Shown: positions 36,490 through 44,330 of the stretch, in pieces
Numbering within the stretch: position 1 is the stretch's first letter
Layout of the letters: each line of letters begins with the position of its first letter
NCBI GenBank assembly: GCA_029259015.1
Contig: JAPDJQ010000059.1
Span: 1-46,378, forward strand
Source: Thermoplasmatota archaeon
GTDB taxonomy: Archaea; Thermoplasmatota; E2; UBA202; JdFR-43
Reading direction: 5' to 3'
Length of the DNA: 46,378 nt
Notes under the pieces: generated by a model
What the model was told of the DNA's origin: nothing
The model's database searches: none
What the model saw: only the letters and a program-made list of their open reading frames with translations
Made by a program: the position numbers and the translations under genes

Positions 36490-37845
36490 TCAATGCTCCA
36501 TTTTCCTTACATACATTTTAGCCCATGAGAATGCAATAAATGCTGCAATAGTATTGCCAACAACTATTCCCATCCATACACCTTTTAGGCCGAGATGGAT
36601 GCTAAATGCAAAAATATATGCCATTGGCACCGTCAATATTATGGTTCTCAGAATTGTGACAGCCAGCGAATTCATTCCTTTTCCAATTCCCTGAAACATT
36701 GCTGATGAAAACATACCAAATGTTGCAAAAGGATAGAAGAGAGTGATTATTTTAAGAAAAGTGGTTAAATCATTGGCTATACGAGCCGAATTTTGAGAAT
36801 GAGTGAATAACAGGGTAATCCAAGGGGCAAAAACATATGTAAATATTGCTACTGTTGTTCCTATCACAAATCCGAGTTTAATTGCATACATGTAAGAGGT
36901 ATTTAATTTTTCAACATCCCTTGCTCCATATGCAGCTCCTGTAACAGCTGTCACAGCAGTTGCAATACCAAGTAAAGGAATCATTCCAATCATTACAACC
37001 CTCCATCCTGTGGTGAAAACAGCTACACCATCTGTGCCTCCTGCTCTTACCACAAGAATGTTAAGAACAAGAATTGAAAAAGACATTGAAAGTTGAATAA
37101 TAGAAGCAGGTATTCCCACTTTAAGAATTTCCTTTACTATTTGCCAGTTAAAAGAAAATTCGTTGAAATGAATAGAAACATAAGTAGTCCTTTTGAAAAA
37201 TAACCAGTAAGAAAGGAGGATAGACGAAGTGATAATTGAAATAAGAGTTGCCCATGCTGCCCCAGCCACCCCTAAGCGAAAAGTGTAAATGAAAATTGGA
37301 TCCAGTACAATATTTAGGATTGAGCCCAGAAGTAATGCATACATGGCTCGTTTTGTATCTCCTTCTCCTCTTAAAATTCCATTGGCTATGCTTGAGAAGA
37401 AAATGAAGATTGAACCAGCAAACAGTATTCTTGCATATGCTGTTGCCATTTTTGTAACCTCTCCTGCACCCATTACAGCAAAGAGCTTATCAATAAATAT
37501 GAGGAAGGGCAAACTAACAGCTATAGCTACAATACCCCCAATAATTAAAGAGTGAATTGCCACGCTATCTGCATCTCTTTTATTTCTGCTGCCAATTTTC
37601 CTTGAAATTGCAGAACTTGCTCCAACACTTATACCAGTTGCAAGAGCCATTAAAAGAAAGAAGAAAGGAAAGAAGAAACCAACTGCAGCAAGAGCATCTG
37701 CTCCTAAACCAGAAACCCATATTGCATCTACAATATTATACACCATTTGTGCTGACAAGCCAACAATCATTGGCAGAGCCAGCTTCCTTATTGCTTTTTT
37801 TGGATTACCTAAAAGAATTTTCACTCCTTCCGTTACATGCTCCAT
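36490..37845 (-). CDS. MATE-family multidrug/sodium efflux transporter
   Basis: A 451-residue inner-membrane antiporter of the MATE family, which expels cationic organic compounds in exchange for sodium or protons. It shows two similar halves of six helices each. The first half starts GNPKKAIRKLALPMIVGLSAQMVYNIVDAIWVSG with the family sequence VDAIWVSGLGADALAAVGF, then SSAISRKIG and RGEGDTKRAMYALLLGSILN, a highly diagnostic MATE motif. The second half has the equivalent AVTAVTGAAYGARDVEKL and FQGIGKGMNSLAVTILR. The substrate cannot be told from sequence. Confidence 0.94.
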   Translation of the reverse strand: MEHVTEGVKILLGNPKKAIRKLALPMIVGLSAQMVYNIVDAIWVSGLGADALAAVGFFFPFFFLLMALATGISVGASSAISRKIGSRNKRDADSVAIHSLIIGGIVAIAVSLPFLIFIDKLFAVMGAGEVTKMATAYARILFAGSIFIFFSSIANGILRGEGDTKRAMYALLLGSILNIVLDPIFIYTFRLGVAGAAWATLISIITSSILLSYWLFFKRTTYVSIHFNEFSFNWQIVKEILKVGIPASIIQLSMSFSILVLNILVVRAGGTDGVAVFTTGWRVVMIGMIPLLGIATAVTAVTGAAYGARDVEKLNTSYMYAIKLGFVIGTTVAIFTYVFAPWITLLFTHSQNSARIANDLTTFLKIITLFYPFATFGMFSSAMFQGIGKGMNSLAVTILRTIILTVPMAYIFAFSIHLGLKGVWMGIVVGNTIAAFIAFSWAKMYVRKMEH

Positions 37846-37883
37846 TTCATCGCTCCTTTATGAAAAAGTATCATTAAAATGTT

Positions 37884-38024
37884 ATGGATATAGCTATACC
37901 ATCAGAAATTTTAGAATTTGAAATAATGAAAAGATATTTTTGTCAGATGGAAACAGGTAGAAATGTAGCAGCATGCAATGAGTTAATAACTGACAGAAAC
38001 TTTTTCTTTTTGAAATTTAGATAA
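37884..38024 (+). CDS. Possible small ORF, 46 codons
   Basis: An ATG-started frame of 46 codons (MDIAIPSEILEFEIMKRYF... ending FFFLKFR) lies in the spacer between the MATE gene and the flavodoxin gene. It has no clear ribosome site and no recognised family. The composition is protein-like but the length is within chance for this A/T-rich spacer. Confidence 0.18.
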   Translation: MDIAIPSEILEFEIMKRYFCQMETGRNVAACNELITDRNFFFLKFR

Positions 38025-38053
38025 AGATATAAGGTGTGCCTCGTTGTATCAAA

Positions 38054-38479
38054 ATGAAAGTTTGTATTGTATATGAATCAAAATATGGAAATGGAAAAAA
38101 ATGTGCAGAATATTTGCAGAGCATAATAAAAGCAAAAGGATATGATGTGGATTCTTTTTCCATTCGCGAAATAAAGCCAAATTTATTGCCGGAAGCAGAT
38201 TTTTATATTTTCAGCTCTCCGACACATATAGGAAGCATTCCATGGAAAATGAGGAGATTTTTGAAGAAAATAAAACCAAAGAGCGAAGCAAAATATGCTC
38301 TCATGACAACTTGCATAAGCCTCGATACAAAAGTTATTCAAAAAATGGAAGAAATTCTCAATAAAAAGGGCATGATAAAGATTTCAGAAATTAAAATTAA
38401 AGTAAAGGGCATGAAGGGGCCCCTAGAAGAAAAATACAAAGAAAAGCTTGATGCATTTGTTGAGGAAATTTTTATATAA
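38054..38479 (+). CDS. Flavodoxin-like protein
   Basis: A 141-residue FMN-binding fold. The start is taken at the ATG at 38054 because the protein then begins directly with the first beta strand, MKVCIVYESKYGNGKKCAEY; the frame extends six codons further upstream without family support. The YESKYGNGKK loop replaces the usual T/S-x-T-G-x-T phosphate loop, and FIFSSPTHIGSIPWKMRRFL is the typical second flavin loop with the aromatic-containing segment. It is probably an electron carrier or a flavodoxin-domain oxidoreductase; the partner is unknown. A convergent tRNA gene follows within 6 bases. Confidence 0.85.
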   Translation: MKVCIVYESKYGNGKKCAEYLQSIIKAKGYDVDSFSIREIKPNLLPEADFYIFSSPTHIGSIPWKMRRFLKKIKPKSEAKYALMTTCISLDTKVIQKMEEILNKKGMIKISEIKIKVKGMKGPLEEKYKEKLDAFVEEIFI

Positions 38480-38482
38480 AAA
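38478..38482 (-). terminator. Oligo-T stop signal after tRNA-Val
   Basis: Five Ts on the minus strand begin 3 bases after the tRNA 3' end, the usual archaeal termination signal for a tRNA gene. It lies across the stop codon of the convergent flavodoxin gene. Confidence 0.5.
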
Positions 38483-38484
38483 TA

Positions 38485-38557
38485 TGGGCTCGGGGAGATT
38501 TGAACTCCCGACCTTCGCCTCGTCAAGGCGACGTCATAACCCCTAGACCACGAGCCC
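38485..38557 (-). tRNA. tRNA-Val (anticodon GAC)
   Basis: A 73-base cloverleaf on the minus strand. The acceptor arms GGGCTCG and CGAGCCC pair fully, with discriminator A. The D arm is GTCTAGGGGTTATGAC. The anticodon arm is TCGCC-TTGACGA-GGCGA, giving GAC for valine codons GUC/GUU. The T arm is CGGGAGTTCAAATCTCCCG with the TTCAAAT loop. No intron and no encoded CCA. A TTTTAAAATAT promoter box lies about 25-35 bases upstream (38578-38590), and an oligo-T signal follows. Confidence 0.95.
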
Positions 38558-38577
38558 TGAGTTAATATGCAAAACGA

Positions 38578-38590
38578 TATTTTAAAATTA
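38578..38590 (-). promoter_or_regulatory. TATA box of tRNA-Val
   Basis: On the minus strand a TTTTAAAATAT element lies about 22-32 bases before the tRNA 5' end, the expected distance for archaeal TBP/TFB initiation at or next to the mature end. Confidence 0.5.
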
Positions 38591-38720
38591 TTCCTTCCTT
38601 TCAGCAAAAGAATAACAATTGTTGCAGCAATATGCCCACTCCATTAAATAACGAACTCATGCAGCCACCAACCAATTCATTTCCATTTTTCTTCATCAAG
38701 TTTAAAAATAGGCATGATAT

Positions 38721-41030
38721 ATGGAAAAGGAGATGGAGGCGTTAGAACATATTCAGAAATTGGCAGCGGAGGCAAAGAAATATAATGAAAGGCGTATGGT
38801 AGTTTTAGCTGGCAGTAGGGAAAAAAGTTTTCATATTCTCTTTTCTTTTCTTGCAGATTATAATGGCAAGATTGCTCTCCTTTCTTCATTAGAGATGAAA
38901 TTTAATGGAATAGATTGTTTCCATTTAAAGGATTCAAGCAAACTGCTTGGCACCACTTATGACATTCTAATTTTGGACATATATCATTCCCTGCAGCCAT
39001 CTGATGTTGGCAAGTTATATGGCATAGTAAAAGGAGGAGGATTAATTTTTCTCATAACCCCAAAGCTTGAGGAATGGAAGGAAATGGTTAATAGATATCA
39101 TCTTCGCCTGCTTACGCCCCCTTATAAGGAGAAGGATATAAGGAAGAATTTTATTCCGTGGTTTGTTGAGAAGTTAAAGCAGCATAATGGTATAGCAATA
39201 ATTGAGGATGGCATTGTAATAAAAAGTGGCTTATATAAGAGCAAGAAGGAAAAAAGGAAAAAGCCTGTTCTGCCAGAAAAAAGAGAGTTTAATGACATTG
39301 CTTACAAAGTTGCCATAACTCAAGATCAGGTGGATTTCATAAAATGCTTGGAAGAAATGATAGAAAAGCCAAATCCAACGACTGCAGTGGTTTTGAAAGC
39401 TAACAGGGGCAGAGGAAAATCAAGCGCCATTGGCATTGCATTGCCTGCTTTAATAGAAAAGCTTCTTGAATATAAGAAGAGCATGTATGTCATGCTTGTA
39501 GCTCCTGATATAAAAAATGTTCAGGAAATTTTCAAGTTTGCAGAGTTAGTATGGAAAAAAATGGGACAGAAGCCAAATAAAAGAAAGGCAGGAGGAGATG
39601 CTGTTGCTCTACATTTAAACAATGTAACTATCGAATATTTCAAACCGTTGAATGCAATAGAAAAATATGCTGATTTAATTGTTGTGGACGAAGCAGCTTC
39701 CATCCCACCTAATATATTGCTCAACTTCACCAAAAACTCCAACAGGATAATTTATTCTTCAACAGTGCATGGCTATGAAGGAGCAGGCAGAAGTTTTTCA
39801 ATAAGATTTTTGAAACGCCTCAAATCAATGAATATAAAGCTGATAGAATTTGAAATGGAAGAGCCGATTCGCTATAGCAAATATGACCCTATAGAAAAAT
39901 GGGCTTTTGATACCTTGCTTTTGGATGCGGAAGCAGCAGAAGTTAAAGAAGTTGATTTGAGTAAAGTCGTATATGAAAAAATTCAGATGGAAAATATTTT
40001 GCAACAGGAGGAAAAACTTCGTCAGTTCTTCGGCATTCTCATTTTAGCTCATTACAAAAACAACCCCAATGATTTGGCAATATTATGTGATGCCCCCAAT
40101 CAGATGGCTCGCGCTTTAAGTTATGAAGGCAAAATAATTTGTTCCATGCAGCTTGCTCTGGAAGGAAATATGAGCAAAGAGGACTGCCATCGCCTCTATT
40201 ATGAAAGCTCAATGATTCCAGGCAATGTTCTCCCGCAAATAATGATAAGACATTATCGCAAGAAAAAGCTTGGACAATACAAAGGAATGAGAGTTGTTAG
40301 AATAGCAGTTCATCCTGATTTATTTAGGCATGGAATAGGCTCAAAGGCATTGGAAAATGTTATAGAGGAAGCAAGAGGAATGCAGCTTGATTATGTGGGG
40401 GCAAGCTTCGGCGCCACAGTCTCATTACTCAAATTCTGGATGAAAAATGGGTTTTTGCCGATGCATATGACAACAAGCATGAATGAAGTCAGTGCAGAAT
40501 ATTCTGTTGCTGTCATAAAGCCATTAAATGAAAAATTTGAAAAAGAATTGAGAGAGATGAGGAAAGAATTCATGAAAAGGTTCATGTACTGGCTTATTGA
40601 GCCTTTGCGTGATTTAAACAGCAGGGTTGCTTTAATGATTTTAGATTCATATGAAGGAGAGGAAATTGATTTAGGCATAGATGAAAAAGAGTTGAGTAGG
40701 CTGCTGGCATATATATGGAAGGCTGGCCTGACTTACAAAACAGTAAAAGATTGCTTATTCAAGTTATCATATAATTTCTTCCTCAGCAACAGGAAAAAAA
40801 TTTTAAATGAGGAAGAGAGATTACTCCTGCTTACAAAGAATCTGCAGTGCAAAAGCTGGGATAGGGTTGCCAATATAATGGGCAAAAATGAAGAGAAATG
40901 TAAGGAAATGCTGATTGAAGTTGTCAAAAAAATTGTAAATGAATTTTATGGTGATAAAGATGAAGTGCTTGAATTTCAAAAAGAAGTACAAAAGTTTGCT
41001 GAAAGAAGGGAAGAAAGTAGCAACGCTTAG
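38721..41030 (+). CDS. tmcA: tRNA(Met) cytidine acetyltransferase TmcA (NAT10/Kre33 family)
   Basis: Makes N4-acetylcytidine in RNA with acetyl-CoA and ATP; in archaea this family modifies tRNA and rRNA. The 769 residues have an N-terminal TmcA domain, a helicase-like ATPase with Walker A VLKANRGRGKSSAIGIALP (~225-243) and Walker B LIVVDEAASIPP (~318-329), a GNAT acetyltransferase domain with VVRIAVHPDLFRHGIGSKALE-type acetyl-CoA loop (~525-545), and a C-terminal RNA-binding helical part. A TATA-like TTTAAAAATA at 38701-38710 is so close to the first ATG that the ATG at 38733 is a possible alternative leaderless start. The 3' end overlaps the ASCH gene. Confidence 0.95.
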   Translation: MEKEMEALEHIQKLAAEAKKYNERRMVVLAGSREKSFHILFSFLADYNGKIALLSSLEMKFNGIDCFHLKDSSKLLGTTYDILILDIYHSLQPSDVGKLYGIVKGGGLIFLITPKLEEWKEMVNRYHLRLLTPPYKEKDIRKNFIPWFVEKLKQHNGIAIIEDGIVIKSGLYKSKKEKRKKPVLPEKREFNDIAYKVAITQDQVDFIKCLEEMIEKPNPTTAVVLKANRGRGKSSAIGIALPALIEKLLEYKKSMYVMLVAPDIKNVQEIFKFAELVWKKMGQKPNKRKAGGDAVALHLNNVTIEYFKPLNAIEKYADLIVVDEAASIPPNILLNFTKNSNRIIYSSTVHGYEGAGRSFSIRFLKRLKSMNIKLIEFEMEEPIRYSKYDPIEKWAFDTLLLDAEAAEVKEVDLSKVVYEKIQMENILQQEEKLRQFFGILILAHYKNNPNDLAILCDAPNQMARALSYEGKIICSMQLALEGNMSKEDCHRLYYESSMIPGNVLPQIMIRHYRKKKLGQYKGMRVVRIAVHPDLFRHGIGSKALENVIEEARGMQLDYVGASFGATVSLLKFWMKNGFLPMHMTTSMNEVSAEYSVAVIKPLNEKFEKELREMRKEFMKRFMYWLIEPLRDLNSRVALMILDSYEGEEIDLGIDEKELSRLLAYIWKAGLTYKTVKDCLFKLSYNFFLSNRKKILNEEERLLLLTKNLQCKSWDRVANIMGKNEEKCKEMLIEVVKKIVNEFYGDKDEVLEFQKEVQKFAERREESSNA

Positions 41031-41295
41031 AATGGGGACAAAAAATTATAAAAAGGATGAAATAGTGAAGATAATAGCGGGAGGAGAATATATAGGCAAA
41101 GCTCGAATTGTTGAAGTGAGGCAGATTCCCTGGAAAGAAATTAACAGAAAAGATGTCCTTATGGAAGGAATGAAAAGGAAAAAAGATTTGGAAAAAGAGC
41201 TTAAAGCCATATATGGAAAATTTGGAAAAAATAGAGTATTTACACAAATAGTGTTTGAGATAATAGGTGATGAAAATGGAGGAGGCAAAGTTTGA
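40960..41295 (+). CDS. ASCH-domain protein
   Basis: About 111 residues in a frame that overlaps the end of tmcA by about 70 bases and the start of the TIP49 gene by about 20 bases. I choose the ATG at 40960, 5 bases after GGTGAT; in-frame ATGs at 40939 and 40948 lack such a site. The pattern KKKYKSLLKEGKKVATLRMG, then a small beta barrel (DEIVKIIAGGEYIGKARIVEV) and a C-terminal helix-strand fits the ASCH (ASC-1 homology) fold, which is linked to RNA binding and translation. Neighbouring RNA-modification genes are consistent with this. Family call moderately sure, function unknown. Confidence 0.72.
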   Translation: MKCLNFKKKYKSLLKEGKKVATLRMGTKNYKKDEIVKIIAGGEYIGKARIVEVRQIPWKEINRKDVLMEGMKRKKDLEKELKAIYGKFGKNRVFTQIVFEIIGDENGGGKV

Positions 41296-42607
41296 AAGAA
41301 TAGGAAGCCACTCTCATATTACCGGCTTAGGTTTGGAAGGAAGAAAAGCAAAATTTGTTGGCGATGGCCTAGTAGGGCAAACAGAGGCGAGGGAGGCAGC
41401 TGGCATAATTGTTGATATGGTGAAAAAGGGCAGATTTGCAGGAAGAGCTATTTTACTTGCTGGTCCACCTGGAACAGGCAAAACAGCAATAGCAGTGGGC
41501 ATAGCCAAAGAACTTGGCAGGGATGTCCCTTTTGTTTCTATCTCTGGCTCAGAAATTTATTCTGCAGAAATGAAGAAGACAGAATTTTTAATGCAGGCAT
41601 TGAGAAAAGCTATAGGAGTAAGAATACATGAAATGCGAAAAATTTACGAAGGAGAGGTAACAACTCTTGATATCCAAACAGTGCCACATCCATACAATCC
41701 ATATCAGCAAGTGCCCAAATCAGCTACACTTGGCTTAAAAACAAAGGATGAGGAAAAGCAATTTAAGGTGGATGAAACTTTTGCTCAATATTTAATTCAG
41801 CAGAATGTAGAAGTAGGTGATGTTATCCAAATAGATGCTGATTCTGGGAGAATAGTTAAGCTTGGAAAAACAAAAGAAGCTTTGAAAAAGGAAAGTATGG
41901 ATTTGCATGTTAAAGATGCAGTTGAATTGCCAGAGGGAAGCATTGTCAAGGAAAAAGAATTTGTCTATGTTCTTTCATTGCATGATTTGGATGCAGCGAC
42001 ATCAAGGAGAGGAAGTTTCTTTAGCTTATTCTTTGGTGGAAAAGAAGAAATAACAAATGAAACGAGGCAGGAAGTTGATGAAATGGTCAAGAAATGGGTT
42101 GATGAGGGAAGAGCAGAGATTATACCAGGTGTTTTATTTATTGATGAGGTACATATGTTGGATATAGAAGCATTTGCATTTTTAAACAGAGCAATGGAAT
42201 CTGATCTGGCACCAATTATTATTCTTGCTTCCAACAGAGGAATGGCAAGGATAAGAGGAACGGATATAAATTCTCCTCATGGTGTTCCTTTGGATTTCAT
42301 TGACAGGCTGCTCATAATAACAACTAAACCATATAACAGGGATGAAATTAAGAAAATTCTGGAAATACGCTTGAAAGAAGAAAAAGTGCAAATGGAAAAG
42401 GATGCTCTGGAATACTTAACAGAGATAGGAGTGAAAGCATCGTTGCGATATGCTGTCCAGCTAATAGCGCCTGCATCAAACATTGCCTCATATCATAAAA
42501 GGGAAAAGATAACAAGGGAAGACATTGAAGAAGCTGAAAAGCTATTTGTTGATGTCAAAAAATCAATGAAATATCTGAAAGAATATGAGGAAATGATGCT
42601 GGGTTGA
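41276..42607 (+). CDS. TIP49/RuvB-like AAA+ ATPase (Rvb homologue)
   Basis: An AAA+ ATPase related to eukaryotic RuvBL1/2 (pontin/reptin). The start is set at the ATG at 41276, 6 bases after AGGTG; a GTG at 41267 and an ATG at 41270 are in frame. The ~443 residues show the TIP49 N-terminus (SHSHITGLGLEGRKAKFVGDGLVGQ), Walker A LLAGPPGTGKTAIAVG (~59-74), the inserted OB-like domain II (~120-240), Walker B GVLFIDEVHMLDIEAF (~285-300), sensor 1 (ASNRG) and sensor 2. In eukaryotes these act in chromatin remodelling and in box C/D snoRNP and PIKK assembly. The archaeal role is unclear; the tmcA/tpt1 neighbours suggest an RNA connection. Confidence 0.94.
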   Translation: MEEAKFERIGSHSHITGLGLEGRKAKFVGDGLVGQTEAREAAGIIVDMVKKGRFAGRAILLAGPPGTGKTAIAVGIAKELGRDVPFVSISGSEIYSAEMKKTEFLMQALRKAIGVRIHEMRKIYEGEVTTLDIQTVPHPYNPYQQVPKSATLGLKTKDEEKQFKVDETFAQYLIQQNVEVGDVIQIDADSGRIVKLGKTKEALKKESMDLHVKDAVELPEGSIVKEKEFVYVLSLHDLDAATSRRGSFFSLFFGGKEEITNETRQEVDEMVKKWVDEGRAEIIPGVLFIDEVHMLDIEAFAFLNRAMESDLAPIIILASNRGMARIRGTDINSPHGVPLDFIDRLLIITTKPYNRDEIKKILEIRLKEEKVQMEKDALEYLTEIGVKASLRYAVQLIAPASNIASYHKREKITREDIEEAEKLFVDVKKSMKYLKEYEEMMLG

Positions 42608-42610
42608 ACA

Positions 42611-43153
42611 ATGAAAAATGAAGAAAAGATTAAGCTCAGTAAACTCATGTGTTATATTTTACGGCATGCTCCATGGGAATTTGGTATAAAGCCAGATAAA
42701 ACTGGCTTCGTTGAGCTGCATTCGCTCCTTTCCGCCGTTAAGGAAGTTTATCCATGGGTTACAGAGAAAGATGTGAGGATAGTAGCTGAAAGCGATGAAA
42801 AAGACAGATATGAAATTAAAGGTAATAAAATAAGGGCTCGTTATGGCCATAGCTACAGCGTTATCCTTGATCATAAGGAAGATAAAGACAGCAAAATTCT
42901 CTATCACGGCACTGCATATAAAAATCTGGAAGGCATTCTGAAGGAGGGTATTAAGCCCATGAAAAGACAATTTGTGCATTTAACAATAAACAAGGAAGAT
43001 GCTCATAGAACGGCTCTAAGACATGATAAAAAAGTAGTTATTCTTTTGATAGATGCTGATTGTCTGAGGAAGAAAGACCTCAAGATTTACAGGGCTGGGA
43101 GAATAGTTAGGCTAGTAAAGTATGTTCCTCCAGATTGCATTAAATACCCATAA
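42611..43153 (+). CDS. kptA: RNA 2'-phosphotransferase (Tpt1/KptA)
   Basis: Transfers a 2'-phosphate from an RNA splice junction or end to NAD, giving ADP-ribose 1'',2''-cyclic phosphate. The 180 residues include the N-terminal winged helix with [18 protein letters not shown] (catalytic Arg-His), then the ADP-ribosyltransferase-like lobe with [18 protein letters not shown], the FVHLT strand and [14 protein letters not shown]. It begins 3 bases after the TIP49 stop, so it belongs to the same compact transcript as tmcA, the ASCH gene and TIP49. Confidence 0.94.
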   Translation: MKNEEKIKLSKLMCYILRHAPWEFGIKPDKTGFVELHSLLSAVKEVYPWVTEKDVRIVAESDEKDRYEIKGNKIRARYGHSYSVILDHKEDKDSKILYHGTAYKNLEGILKEGIKPMKRQFVHLTINKEDAHRTALRHDKKVVILLIDADCLRKKDLKIYRAGRIVRLVKYVPPDCIKYP

Positions 43154-43161
43154 TCTTTTTA

Positions 43162-43176
43162 TATTACACTGTAATA
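43162..43176. promoter_or_regulatory. Perfect 15-bp palindromic operator TATTAC-N3-GTAATA (site 1)
   Basis: TATTACACTGTAATA is a perfect 6-3-6 inverted repeat, ending 5 bases before the ATG of the DUF438/hemerythrin gene and overlapping a TTTTTATATT TATA-like box (about 43156-43165). The identical half-sites and identical distance to the start codon recur at 45484-45498. A repressor here would block TBP or polymerase access. Confidence 0.75.
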
Positions 43177-43181
43177 CCATC

Positions 43182-44330
43182 ATGGAAGCTTTGGGAGATA
43201 AAAAGGGTGTGTTGAAGAGCATAATAAAACAGTTGCATCAGGGTGCAAGTATTGAAGAAGTCAGAGAAAAAGCAAAAGAAATTTTAAAGGACTTAACACC
43301 TGCAGAAATAGCAGAAGTAGAACAGGAACTGGTTAAAGAAGGCATATCAAGAGAAGAAATTCAAAAACTATGTGACATTCATTTAGAGATTTTTAAAGAG
43401 GCAGTTGAGAAAAAAGCAATTTCATTGCCAGAATGGCATCCCTTGTATATATTAATGGAGGAACATAAAATTTTGCTTGAATTTGCTGAAAAGTTGAATA
43501 AAGCAGCAAACGAAAATGATGCTGAGAGGGTTGACAAAATAGTGCACCATTTGAAAGAGGCTGAAAAGCATTATCTGAGGGAGGAGAATGTTTTATTTCC
43601 TTACATAGAAAAGCACGGCATAACGGAGCCTCCTGCCATTATGTGGATGGAACACGATAAAATAAGAGAGATGAAAAAGAAAATTTATGAATTTGCAGAA
43701 AAGAAAGATTTTGAAAGGTTGAAGGAAATGGCTATTGCTCTGCAAAAAATGCTATCTAGCCATTTCTATAAGGAAAATAATGTGCTTTTCCCAACAGCTT
43801 TAAAGGTAATGGATGAAGAAGAATGGAAAGATATTAGGCAGCAATTTGATGAAATTGGATATTGTTGCTTCACACCTCCAGTGAAAAAGATTGAATATGA
43901 GGAAAAACCATGTGAGGAAAAAGAAGGTGTGATTAATTTTGAAACAGGAAGTTTATCAAAAGAAGAACTTGAGGCTATGCTGAATACACTGCCAGTTGAT
44001 ATTACTTTCGTGGATAAAGATGATACTGTCAGATATTTCAGTCAGTCAAAGGATAGAATTTTTGTGAGGACAAAAGCCATAATAGGCAGGAAAGTGCAGA
44101 ATTGTCATCCAGGCAAAAGCGTTCATATTGTAAACAAAATATTAGAGGAATTTAAAAAAGGAAATAGAGATAAAGCAGAATTTTGGCTCGATATGAATGG
44201 AAGAAAAATATACATAAGATATTTTGCAGTCAGGAAAAATGGCGAGTATATTGGCATAATAGAAGTTACGCAGGATATAACAGATATAAAGAAGATAGAG
44301 GGAGAAAAGAGATTGCTTGACTGGGAATGA
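43182..44330 (+). CDS. DUF438 / hemerythrin-like / PAS protein
   Basis: The start is the ATG at 43182, directly behind the operator; the open frame extends 60 bases 5' into kptA and through the operator, and is rejected. The 382 residues have an N-terminal DUF438 helical domain (~1-75), a hemerythrin-like HHE domain (~85-230) with metal-ligand candidates in EWHPLYILMEEH, HHLKEAEKHYLREENVLFPYIEKH, MEHDKI and SSHFYKENNVLFP, and a C-terminal PAS domain (~265-375; VDITFVDKDDTVRYFSQSK). The di-iron domain probably senses or binds oxygen or nitric oxide, or stores iron; the PAS domain may bind a ligand. The stop overlaps the permease start (ATGA), so both are one unit. Confidence 0.88.
   Translation: MEALGDKKGVLKSIIKQLHQGASIEEVREKAKEILKDLTPAEIAEVEQELVKEGISREEIQKLCDIHLEIFKEAVEKKAISLPEWHPLYILMEEHKILLEFAEKLNKAANENDAERVDKIVHHLKEAEKHYLREENVLFPYIEKHGITEPPAIMWMEHDKIREMKKKIYEFAEKKDFERLKEMAIALQKMLSSHFYKENNVLFPTALKVMDEEEWKDIRQQFDEIGYCCFTPPVKKIEYEEKPCEEKEGVINFETGSLSKEELEAMLNTLPVDITFVDKDDTVRYFSQSKDRIFVRTKAIIGRKVQNCHPGKSVHIVNKILEEFKKGNRDKAEFWLDMNGRKIYIRYFAVRKNGEYIGIIEVTQDITDIKKIEGEKRLLDWE

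Noticed and set aside
43122-43181. Upstream extension of the DUF438/hemerythrin frame to 43122
   Set aside because: It would lie inside the end of kptA and read through the palindromic operator and TATA-like box; the ATG at 43182 matches the geometry of the second operator site.
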